Under the pieces are notes generated by a model. It was not told the DNA's origin. It saw only the letters and a program-made list of their open reading frames with translations, and searched no databases. From the NCBI GenBank assembly GCA_049609325.1, contig JBMYYK010000011.1:1-55634 (forward strand): 55,634 nt of DNA, given 5' to 3'. The DNA comes from GCA-2733415 sp049609325. Its GTDB lineage: Bacteria > Bacteroidota > Bacteroidia > Flavobacteriales > Flavobacteriaceae. Below, piece after piece: positions 8,943-16,501 of this stretch (positions are counted from its first letter, which is position 1; every line of letters starts with the position of its first letter). Made by a program: the position numbers and the translations under genes.

Positions 8943-9452
8943 ATGAAAAAAGAAATAGAAAACTTATTGAATGACCAAGTGAGGTATGAAGCTAATGCTT
9001 CAATGCATTATTTAGCTATGGCATCTTGGGCAGACGTTAACGGGTATAATGGTGTGGCAGAATTTTTCTATGCCAACTCTGAAGAAGAACGTGTGCATAT
9101 GACTAAGTTGGTTAAGTTTATTAATGAACGAGGTGGTAATGCTATAATTCCTGAATTATCAGCTCCAAAGTCAGATTTTTCTACTCTTAACGAATTGTTT
9201 GAAGAGTTTTTGTCAAGTGAAATTTTTGTTACAGAAAAAATTAATGAAATTATTTTTGAGTGCTTAAGTCATAAAGATTATAACACGCATAATTTCATGC
9301 AATGGTATGTGGCTGAGCAGTTAGAAGAAGAAGCACAAGCAAGAACAATGCTAGATAAATTAAACATTATTGGTAATGACAAAACGGGGCATTATATGTT
9401 TGATAGAGATATCATGACGTTTGCTCAAGCTGAAGACGATCCAGTACAATAG
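8943..9452 (+). CDS. Ferritin (non-haem iron storage)
   Basis: 169 residues, the usual length of bacterial FtnA. The ferroxidase-centre residues are E16, Y23, E49 and H52 (EEERVH), with E94 and the later QLEEEAQA segment completing the four-helix bundle. It should oxidise Fe(II) and store Fe(III) in a 24-mer in the cytosol. It is a single gene with its own terminator. A near-consensus -7 (TAACTTTA, 8916-8923) lies about 20 bp upstream of the ATG. No Fur box was recognised. Confidence 0.95.
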   Translation: MKKEIENLLNDQVRYEANASMHYLAMASWADVNGYNGVAEFFYANSEEERVHMTKLVKFINERGGNAIIPELSAPKSDFSTLNELFEEFLSSEIFVTEKINEIIFECLSHKDYNTHNFMQWYVAEQLEEEAQARTMLDKLNIIGNDKTGHYMFDRDIMTFAQAEDDPVQ

Positions 9453-9473
9453 TTACCTGATTAATTAGATATT

Positions 9474-9507
9474 AAAGAGTTATGATGAATTTATAACTCT
9501 TTTTTTA
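9474..9507 (+). terminator. Terminator of the ferritin gene
   Basis: AAAGAGTTAT (9474-9483) pairs with ATAACTCTTT (9493-9502), followed by a T run to 9507. Confidence 0.88.
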
Positions 9508-9551
9508 TATATTCGCACTCTATTTGTATTTGGTTTAAATAAGTATAAATT

Positions 9552-9695
9552 ATGTTAGATACTCCAATAATTAGTTCAGCGCCGTGTAATGTTATAGCAA
9601 ATGATTGCTCTTCTTGTATAGACAAAAAGAGTAAATGCTGTAAAAAATACAAGAGAAAAGGAAAATCCAACTGTAAACGTTGTCCAAAAATATAA
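9552..9695 (+). CDS. 47-residue cysteine-rich basic peptide
   Basis: ATG at 9552 and TAA at 9693-9695 give 47 residues starting MLDTPIISSAPCNVIANDC. There are seven Cys (12, 19, 22, 29, 30, 41, 44), including two CxxC pairs (C19-SS-C22 and C41-KR-C44). The second half is strongly basic (CCKKYKRKGKSNCKRCPK). No signal peptide or membrane segment. The Cys spacing suggests a small metal-binding or disulfide-bonded protein, perhaps nucleic-acid binding. It sits alone between the ferritin terminator and guaB, with near-consensus -7 elements upstream (TATATTCG at 9508-9515). I do not know a named family; coding status rests on non-random Cys spacing and a clean isolated frame. Confidence 0.6.
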   Translation: MLDTPIISSAPCNVIANDCSSCIDKKSKCCKKYKRKGKSNCKRCPKI

Positions 9696-9787
9696 ACGGC
9701 GTTATACCAAATTCAACGTGAATGGTTCCTAATTTGATTCTACTATTTAATATAGAGTTTCCATTAGTATTTATCCTTAAAAAATAG

Positions 9788-9795
9788 TATATTTG
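9788..9795 (+). promoter_or_regulatory. Promoter -7 element of guaB-purM
   Basis: TATATTTG exactly matches TAnnTTTG, 25 bp before the guaB ATG (9821). The -33 region is weak. Confidence 0.6.
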
Positions 9796-9820
9796 CACGC
9801 AATTAATTACTAATTGCATC

Positions 9821-11293
9821 ATGACAACACACAACACTAAAATTGTAGGAGAAGGACTAACCTATGATGACGTACTATTAGTACCTGCTTATTCTGAGAT
9901 ACTACCAAGAGAAGTAAGCATTAGCACAAAATTCACAAAAAACATTACAATAAATATTCCAATCATATCTGCAGCGATGGATACGGTTACAGAATCTGCT
10001 ATGGCAATTGCTATTGCTCGAGAAGGAGGTATTGGAGTGTTGCATAAAAATATGACCATTGAAGCTCAGGCAAATGAGGTAAGAAAAGTGAAACGATCTG
10101 AATCTGGAATGATTATAGATCCGATAACCCTACCACAAGATGCTACAGTTGCTGACGCTAAAATGAACATGAAAGAACATAAAATAGGAGGAATTCCTAT
10201 TGTTGATGCTGATGGCTTATTAATTGGTATAGTAACCAATAGAGACTTGCGTTTCGAGAAAAATAATAGTAGGAAAATTTCAGAAGTTATGACTTCTGAA
10301 AATCTAGTTACTACAACAGAAGGTACATCTTTAAAAGAAGCAGAAGGGATTTTACAAGAAAATAAAATTGAAAAATTACCAGTTGTTAATGCAAACAATA
10401 AATTAGTAGGTTTAATTACATTTAGAGACATTACTAAAGTTACCCTTAAACCAAATGCAAACAAAGACCAATACGGACGCCTTCGTGTGGCGGCGGCATT
10501 AGGGGTTACTGCAGATGTAGTAGAGCGAACTGAAGCCTTGGTTAATGCAGGAGTAGATGCTGTAATTATTGATACGGCACACGGTCATACCAAAGGAGTG
10601 GTAGATGTGTTGAAGGCGGTAAAAGCTAAATTTCCTCAGTTAGATGTTATCGTTGGTAACATCGCTACGGCTGAAGCTGCTAAATATTTAGTAGAAGCAG
10701 GTGCAGATGGAATAAAAGTTGGAATTGGTCCAGGATCTATTTGTACAACTCGTGTGGTTGCTGGTGTGGGATACCCTCAGTTTTCTGCGGTGTTAGAAGT
10801 AGCAGCAGCAGTAAAAGGATCTGGTGTTCCTGTGATTGCAGATGGGGGAATTCGTTTTACGGGAGATATTCCAAAAGCGATTGCGGCTGGAGCAGATTGT
10901 GTGATGTTAGGCTCATTATTAGCAGGGACTAAAGAATCTCCAGGAGAAACCATCTTATTACAAGGAAGAAAATTCAAATCATATAGAGGTATGGGGTCTG
11001 TAGAAGCGATGAAAAAAGGTTCTAAAGACAGATATTTCCAAGATGTTGAAGATGATATTAAAAAATTAGTACCAGAAGGTATAGTTGGGCGTGTACCATA
11101 TAAAGGTGAATTGCAAGAAAGTATTCACCAATTTGTAGGAGGTTTGCGTGCAGGAATGGGGTACTGTGGTTCAAAAGATATTGAAACCTTAAAGAACACA
11201 GGGCGTTTTGTTAAAATTACTGCTTCTGGTATAAATGAAAGTCATCCGCACGATGTAACTATTACAAAAGAAGCACCAAATTATTCGAGATAA
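9821..11293 (+). CDS. guaB: Inosine-5'-monophosphate dehydrogenase
   Basis: 490 residues, full length. It converts IMP to XMP with NAD+, the committed step of GMP synthesis. The order is barrel N-half starting LTYDDVLLVPAYSEILPREV, two CBS domains (about 95-210), then the barrel C-half with the catalytic loop GPGSICTTR (Cys308), DGGIR, and the mobile-flap region YRGMGS...KGSKDRYFQ. It is followed 2 bp later by a purM-like gene, so both purine genes are likely co-transcribed. Confidence 0.97.
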   Translation: MTTHNTKIVGEGLTYDDVLLVPAYSEILPREVSISTKFTKNITINIPIISAAMDTVTESAMAIAIAREGGIGVLHKNMTIEAQANEVRKVKRSESGMIIDPITLPQDATVADAKMNMKEHKIGGIPIVDADGLLIGIVTNRDLRFEKNNSRKISEVMTSENLVTTTEGTSLKEAEGILQENKIEKLPVVNANNKLVGLITFRDITKVTLKPNANKDQYGRLRVAAALGVTADVVERTEALVNAGVDAVIIDTAHGHTKGVVDVLKAVKAKFPQLDVIVGNIATAEAAKYLVEAGADGIKVGIGPGSICTTRVVAGVGYPQFSAVLEVAAAVKGSGVPVIADGGIRFTGDIPKAIAAGADCVMLGSLLAGTKESPGETILLQGRKFKSYRGMGSVEAMKKGSKDRYFQDVEDDIKKLVPEGIVGRVPYKGELQESIHQFVGGLRAGMGYCGSKDIETLKNTGRFVKITASGINESHPHDVTITKEAPNYSR

Positions 11294-11295
11294 TT

Positions 11296-12474
11296 ATGAG
11301 TTCAGATATTTCAAAACGATATAGCCAGCGTGGTGTTTCAGCATCAAAAGAAGATGTGCATAACGCTATTAAAAATGTAGATAAAGGTGTATTTCCTAAA
11401 GCATTTTGTAAAATAGTACCAGATCATTTAACAGGAGATGAGGAGTATTGTTTAATCATGCATGCGGATGGTGCAGGTACAAAAAGCTCATTAGCTTATA
11501 TGTATTGGAAAGAAACCGGAGATGTGTCTGTTTGGAAAGGAATAGCTCAAGATGCTTTAATAATGAATATTGATGATTTATTATGTGTGGGAGCTACAGA
11601 CAACATCATGTTATCGTCTACAATAGGTAGAAATAAGAGTTTGATTACTGGTGAAGTGTTGTCTGCAATTATTAATGGTACTGAAGAGTTAATTTCTGAA
11701 TTGAAAGAATTTGGTGTTACAATTCATTCAACAGGAGGAGAAACTGCTGATGTGGGAGACTTAGTACGTACAATTATTGTTGACTCAACGGTAACAGCAC
11801 GTATGAAGCGTTCAGATGTTATTGATAATGCAAATATTGCTCCTGGTGATGTAATTGTTGGTTTAGAGTCTTTTGGTCAAGCTACTTATGAAAAAGAGTA
11901 TAATGGAGGAATGGGCTCAAACGGTTTAACTTCGGCGCGTCATGATGTCTTTCATAAATATTTAGCTGAAAAATATCCAGAGAGTTTTGATGCTGCTGTA
12001 CCGGAAGATTTAGTGTATTCTGGTCAAGTTAAATTAACAGATGATGTAGACAATTCACCTATAGATGCAGGTAAATTAGTGTTATCACCTACACGTACCT
12101 ATGCACCAATTATAAAAGCCATATTAGCAAAATATAACAGTGATAGTGTTCATGGTATGATACATTGTTCTGGTGGTGCTCAAACTAAAATTTTACACTT
12201 TGTGGAGAATTTACATATTGTAAAGGACAATATGTTTCCAATACCACCACTATTTAAATTGATACAAGAACAGTCAAAAACAGATTGGCAAGAAATGTAT
12301 CAAGTATTTAATTGCGGACATAGAATGGAGTTGTATGTGAAACCAGAAATAGCAGAAGATATTATTGCAATTTCAAAGTCCTTTAATGTAAATGCCAAAA
12401 TAGTTGGTAGAGTAGAGGCTTCAGAAGGTAAAAAGCTGACCATTTCTAGTGAGTACGGCACATTTATATACTAG
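11296..12474 (+). CDS. purM: AIR synthase (phosphoribosylformylglycinamidine cyclo-ligase)
   Basis: 392 residues of the PurM/HypE ATP-binding superfamily. It closes FGAM to AIR in purine synthesis. Visible features are the start YSQRGVSASKEDV, the substrate and ATP loop HADGAGTKSS, NIDDLLCVGA, the STGGETADVGD segment, and the GMIHCSGGAQTKI region of the C-terminal half. It is longer than the enteric enzyme (about 345) but typical of Bacteroidota. Only 2 bp separate it from guaB. Confidence 0.9.
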   Translation: MSSDISKRYSQRGVSASKEDVHNAIKNVDKGVFPKAFCKIVPDHLTGDEEYCLIMHADGAGTKSSLAYMYWKETGDVSVWKGIAQDALIMNIDDLLCVGATDNIMLSSTIGRNKSLITGEVLSAIINGTEELISELKEFGVTIHSTGGETADVGDLVRTIIVDSTVTARMKRSDVIDNANIAPGDVIVGLESFGQATYEKEYNGGMGSNGLTSARHDVFHKYLAEKYPESFDAAVPEDLVYSGQVKLTDDVDNSPIDAGKLVLSPTRTYAPIIKAILAKYNSDSVHGMIHCSGGAQTKILHFVENLHIVKDNMFPIPPLFKLIQEQSKTDWQEMYQVFNCGHRMELYVKPEIAEDIIAISKSFNVNAKIVGRVEASEGKKLTISSEYGTFIY

Positions 12475-12750
12475 TTACTTATTTGACTAAAAAACTTTAC
12501 AACAAAAAAACAGGGGTTCACAACAAAAAGTTTTATTTCGGCAGAAAATGATATTATATTTAGAGTATAATTTTTTGCCCTAAAAAACAAAACCCAAATA
12601 CTTACACAAGTATAAAAGAATTTAAATCCTCAAAGAAACAAATTCTTTTGACCCCAAAATTATTCCCGAAAAAACTTGAATCATTTGATTCAAGTTTTTT
12701 TATTTTCAATAGCTATTTAAGTATCTTGCTCTTCAATAAGAATAAGTTTT
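12475..12750. other. 276-bp gap with hairpins; possible untranslated RNA
   Basis: No credible ORF. An AAAAGAATTT (12614-12623) / AAATTCTTTT (12640-12649) stem of 10 bp with a 16-nt loop precedes the terminator at 12672. GGGGTT near 12513 could pair at long range with GACCCC (12650-12655). This could be only the purM 3' UTR or the leader of the next gene. A small RNA is possible but unproven. Confidence 0.3.
12672..12701 (+). terminator. Strong terminator between purM and the MBL hydrolase
   Basis: AAACTTGAATC (12672-12682) pairs perfectly with GATTCAAGTTT (12687-12697) around a 4-nt loop, with seven T residues (12695-12701). It lies about 200 bp after purM. Confidence 0.88.
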
Positions 12751-13428
12751 ATGCAAGTAACATATTTAGGCCATGGATGTATTTCTATGGAAATTAATGA
12801 CAAAGTAGTATTGATAGATCCGTTTATTACAGGTAATCCTTTAGCTAAATATATTGATATAAATACCCTTAAGGCTGATTATATATTAATTACACATGCT
12901 CATCAAGATCATATTTTAGATGTAGAAGCCATAGCTAAACGCACAGGAGCAACAATTATTTCTAATTACGAGATTGTAATGCATTACAATGCAAAAGGAT
13001 ATGAAGGGCATCCGGTAAATCATGGTGGTACATACACATTTAATGACATAACAATTAAATATGTTAATGCCGTGCATACGTCGTCATTTCCAGATGGCAG
13101 TTATGGCGGGCAGCCAGGAGGATTTGTTGTTACACACGCAAATACAACGGTATATATAGCTGGTGATACAGCTGTAACCTTTGATATGAAGTTAATACCA
13201 ATGCAGTATAAGTTAGACTTGGCAATTTTACCAATTGGAGATAATTTTACTATGGGTGTAGATGATGCAATAATCGCTTCTGATTTTGTAGAATGTAATA
13301 AAGTGTTAGGCTGTCATTACAATACATTTCCACCAATTGAGATTGATGAAAATGAAGCTAAAGCAAAGTTCAAAGCCGCTGAAAAAGAGTTAGTATTATT
13401 GAATATTGGAGATTCAATATTGATTTAA
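12751..13428 (+). CDS. Metallo-beta-lactamase-fold hydrolase (UPF0173 type)
   Basis: 225 residues. The metal motif is H49-x-H51-x-D53-H54 (THAHQDH), with further ligands in NAVHTSSFP and IAGDTAVTFD and a C-terminal GCHYNTFPPI, the typical layout of the UPF0173 metal-dependent hydrolases. Substrate unknown. The stop overlaps the menC start (TAATG), so the two are translationally coupled. This pairing places it at the head of a menaquinone-related run but does not prove a role in it. Confidence 0.9.
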   Translation: MQVTYLGHGCISMEINDKVVLIDPFITGNPLAKYIDINTLKADYILITHAHQDHILDVEAIAKRTGATIISNYEIVMHYNAKGYEGHPVNHGGTYTFNDITIKYVNAVHTSSFPDGSYGGQPGGFVVTHANTTVYIAGDTAVTFDMKLIPMQYKLDLAILPIGDNFTMGVDDAIIASDFVECNKVLGCHYNTFPPIEIDENEAKAKFKAAEKELVLLNIGDSILI

Positions 13429-14462
13429 TGAAAGCGAGTTATCATCAACATATTTTAGAATTTAAACGACCTAGTGGGACTTCTAGAGGAATATTACAAA
13501 CCAAAGAAACCTGGTTTATTGTTATAGAACATGACGGTAAACGTGGTATTGGTGAATGTGGTATTTTAAGAACACTATCTATAGATGATGTGCCTAATTA
13601 TGAAGCTAAGCTTAAATGGACATGTGACAATATTCATTTAGGATTGCATACGCTGTTAAAAGCGCTTGTTGAATTTCCTTCCATTCAATTTGGATTAGAA
13701 CAAGCATTTTTGTCATTACAACAACAAAACACTTTTGAACTATTTCCATCAGAATTTACAAATAGTAATGCAGGAATACCTATAAACGGTTTGGTTTGGA
13801 TGGGTGACGTACAGTTTATGAAAGCTCAAATTAAAGAGAAGATAGAGCAGAAATTCACGTGTATAAAAATGAAAATAGGCGCAATTGATTTTGACACTGA
13901 GTTAGACTTATTAAAGTCTATAAGAAATGAATATGCACAATCAGATATTGAATTACGGGTAGATGCCAACGGCGCATTTTCACCAGATTCTGCTATGGAA
14001 AAATTACAAAAACTATCTGAACTAGATTTACATTCCATAGAACAACCTATAAAAGCAGGTCAACCAGATGATATGGCTAGATTATGTGAAAACACACCAC
14101 TACCTATTGCTTTAGATGAAGAACTTATTGGTGTATTTTCTGTAACAGACAAAGAAAAAGTGATACAAACAATACAACCACAATATATTATTTTAAAACC
14201 AAGTTTGGTTGGAGGTTTTAAAGGTAGTCAAGAGTGGATTGCTTTAGCAGAAGCTAATAATTGTGGGTATTGGATTACAAGTGCTTTAGAAAGTAATGTT
14301 GGGTTAAATGCTATAAGTCAGTGGACTTACACATTAAATTCACCATTGCCTCAAGGCTTAGGAACGGGAAGTTTATACACTAATAATATAGATTCTCCAT
14401 TAGAAGTTACAAACGGAGCATTGTATTATAATAACACGTTAAATTGGAATTTTAATTACTAA
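13428..14462 (+). CDS. menC: o-Succinylbenzoate synthase
   Basis: 344 residues of the enolase superfamily (muconate-lactonizing/OSBS group). It dehydrates SHCHC to o-succinylbenzoate in menaquinone synthesis. Catalytic residues are all present: K147-x-K149 (IKMKIG), metal ligands D179 (RVDANGAF), E205 (SIEQP) and D230 (ALDEEL), and the second-side K257 (ILKPSLVGG). The N-terminal capping domain covers about 1-115. MenE follows two genes downstream, which supports OSBS rather than another superfamily activity. Confidence 0.93.
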   Translation: MKASYHQHILEFKRPSGTSRGILQTKETWFIVIEHDGKRGIGECGILRTLSIDDVPNYEAKLKWTCDNIHLGLHTLLKALVEFPSIQFGLEQAFLSLQQQNTFELFPSEFTNSNAGIPINGLVWMGDVQFMKAQIKEKIEQKFTCIKMKIGAIDFDTELDLLKSIRNEYAQSDIELRVDANGAFSPDSAMEKLQKLSELDLHSIEQPIKAGQPDDMARLCENTPLPIALDEELIGVFSVTDKEKVIQTIQPQYIILKPSLVGGFKGSQEWIALAEANNCGYWITSALESNVGLNAISQWTYTLNSPLPQGLGTGSLYTNNIDSPLEVTNGALYYNNTLNWNFNY

Positions 14463-14474
14463 ACAACAATTAGA

Positions 14475-15377
14475 ATGTATATAGCACAAGGATATAAAAG
14501 CGAGTATAGTTTTTGGAAATACATCATCATTCCCGGTGGTTTTATTGGCTTAATGATTTTAAATTTTTTAGCCATAGAATTATTGAATCTAGATGTAGAT
14601 GCCATTATGAAATCAGAAATTGAACGTAAAGGATCAAGCAGATTTTTGGTTGAAATGCTAATCCCTTTTGCTGTAGGTTTAGGCTTGTTGTTTTTTTGGG
14701 TAAAATTCATTCACAAGCAAAGTATCACGGCATTAACAACATCACGTAAAGCTATTGACTGGAAGCGTGTAGGGTTTGCATTTGTATTATGGGGTAGTTT
14801 TACATCTGTAATGTTGCTGATAGATTATAATATGTCACCCGAAGATTACCAATGGAACTTTGATTTGAGTAAATTTTTAGTGTTACTTGTAATAGCAACC
14901 TTATTAATACCCCTACAAACAAGTTTTGAAGAGTATTTATTTAGAGGATATTTAATGCAGGGTATAGGTATTGCAGTTAAAAATAAATGGGTGCCTTTAA
15001 TTGTGACCTCATTCATATTCGGAATCATGCATATCGCTAATCCTGAAGTAGAAAAAATAGGCTACATAATAATGGTATATTACATTGGTACAGGCTTATT
15101 TTTAGGTATACTGACTTTAATGGACGAAGGCATGGAATTGGCATTAGGATTTCATGCTGCCAATAACCTTATAACAGCTTTATTAGTAACAGCAAATTGG
15201 ACAGCTTTTCAAACCGACTCGGTATTGAAAGACATGTCTGAACCTGCTGCAGGATTTGATGTTTTATTACCAGTATTTGTCATTTTTCCATTACTATTAA
15301 TTGTGTTCTCTAAAACATATAAATGGACAAATTGGAAGGATAAGTTAACTGGGAAAGTAACACCAGAATCTGAATAA
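14475..15377 (+). CDS. CPBP family intramembrane metalloprotease
   Basis: 300 residues with about seven to eight hydrophobic segments. The family motifs are E152-E153-xxx-R157 (EEYLFRG), F-x-x-x-H186 (FIFGIMHIAN) and the last HAANN (GFHAANNLITALL). CPBP (Abi, CAAX protease or bacteriocin-processing) proteins are inner-membrane glutamic/metallo proteases. The gene lies between menC and menE in the same tight run (gaps of 12 and 4 bp), an arrangement that suggests co-transcription rather than a menaquinone role. Confidence 0.9.
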   Translation: MYIAQGYKSEYSFWKYIIIPGGFIGLMILNFLAIELLNLDVDAIMKSEIERKGSSRFLVEMLIPFAVGLGLLFFWVKFIHKQSITALTTSRKAIDWKRVGFAFVLWGSFTSVMLLIDYNMSPEDYQWNFDLSKFLVLLVIATLLIPLQTSFEEYLFRGYLMQGIGIAVKNKWVPLIVTSFIFGIMHIANPEVEKIGYIIMVYYIGTGLFLGILTLMDEGMELALGFHAANNLITALLVTANWTAFQTDSVLKDMSEPAAGFDVLLPVFVIFPLLLIVFSKTYKWTNWKDKLTGKVTPESE

Positions 15378-15381
15378 TATT

Positions 15382-16422
15382 GTGCATCCATCATTTAAAA
15401 TAAATAATCAATCATTCACAAAACAATCAATTGTTACTTACAGTGAAGAGTTATTGTCTTCTCATGAAGTATATCTTCAAGAAGTTGGATTATTTTTAAA
15501 GGAGTGGTTAAATGATGAAGATCATGTAATAGTAAAAACATCTGGCTCTACAGGTGTGCCAAAAGACATAAAACTGTTAAAAAAGCACATGCGTCATAGT
15601 GCTTTAGCAACGGGAGCGTATTTTAATGTAAAAGAAAATTCTACAGCTTTATTGTGTTTATCGGCAAACTATATTGCAGGGAAAATGATGTTAGTTAGAG
15701 CTATGGTTTTAGGATGGAACATCCATGTAACATCACCAAGTAGTCAGCCTTTAAAAGATGAAAAGTACTATGATTTCGCTGCTATGGTACCATTACAAGT
15801 TGCAACATCATTACATAAACTGTCACATATCAAACAATTGATTATTGGTGGCGCACCTGTATCACAAAGTTTGCAAGAACAACTGTATAAGGTAAACACG
15901 AAGTGTTATGTAACTTATGGAATGACGGAAACGTGCACCCATGTAGCGGTTAAAAGTTTACAAAAAAATGCTAAAGACTTGTACAGCGCCATTGCGAATG
16001 TTCGTTTTTCAAAAGACAATAGAGATTGTTTAGTTATCAATGCACCTAATGTTGTTGAAGAATCAATTGTAACTAATGATGTTGTAGAACTACTTTCTGA
16101 AACAGAGTTCAATTGGTTAGGACGTTATGACAGTATTGTAAATAGCGGAGGAGTAAAATTATTTCCTGAAGCAATAGAGAAAAAAATATCTGGTAGTATT
16201 AGTGATAGATTTTTTGTTGCTGGCGTAGCAGATGAAACTTTAGGTGAGCGATTAATTTTGGTCATAGAAGGGGAAGCTGATGAACAGCTGAATTCCAATA
16301 GATTGTCAGAATTACTTTTAAAATACGAGATTCCTAAACAGATTTATTGTCTTAAGCAATTTAAAGAAACTCCAACGGGTAAAATTCACAGATTAGACAC
16401 CCTAAAGTTACTTTTTAGCTGA
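15382..16422 (+). CDS. menE: o-Succinylbenzoate-CoA ligase, compact form
   Basis: 346 residues of the AMP-forming ligase family. It activates o-succinylbenzoate with CoA. The ATP loop TSGSTGVPK (53-61), the TYGMTETCTHVA motif, the WLGRYDSIVNSGG hinge and the C-terminal lysine motif PTGKIHR are all present. It is shorter than typical MenE (about 450-490) because the N-terminal part is cut down, as is common in Flavobacteriia. The start is GTG at 15382, 4 bp after the CPBP stop; no ATG fits. The neighbour menC supports the substrate. Confidence 0.88.
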   Translation: MHPSFKINNQSFTKQSIVTYSEELLSSHEVYLQEVGLFLKEWLNDEDHVIVKTSGSTGVPKDIKLLKKHMRHSALATGAYFNVKENSTALLCLSANYIAGKMMLVRAMVLGWNIHVTSPSSQPLKDEKYYDFAAMVPLQVATSLHKLSHIKQLIIGGAPVSQSLQEQLYKVNTKCYVTYGMTETCTHVAVKSLQKNAKDLYSAIANVRFSKDNRDCLVINAPNVVEESIVTNDVVELLSETEFNWLGRYDSIVNSGGVKLFPEAIEKKISGSISDRFFVAGVADETLGERLILVIEGEADEQLNSNRLSELLLKYEIPKQIYCLKQFKETPTGKIHRLDTLKLLFS

Positions 16423-16473
16423 TATATTTCTTAATGAATTCTAAATATTAGCGCCTATTCAGAAGGCTTTTTT

Positions 16474-16481
16474 TATATTTG
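16474..16481 (+). promoter_or_regulatory. Promoter -7 element of the S46 peptidase gene
   Basis: TATATTTG is an exact TAnnTTTG match, 20 bp before the ATG at 16502. No clear -33. Confidence 0.6.
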
Positions 16482-16501
16482 AGACACTAAAAAAAACTCA
16501 A

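Noticed and set aside
9696..9780. Possible terminator or RNA between the small Cys-rich ORF and guaB (ATTCA/TGAAT with ACC/GGT)
   Set aside because: The stem is short with a bulge and no T run; too weak to call.
10741..10932. Small plus-strand ORF inside guaB
   Set aside because: It is out of frame with the IMP dehydrogenase catalytic region and has no independent features.
12570..12612. Fourth copy of the hairpin element: AAACCCAAATAC then TTACACAAG resembles the conserved loop
   Set aside because: It lacks the TATCA/TGATA inner stem and paired outer arms; likely a chance AT-rich match.
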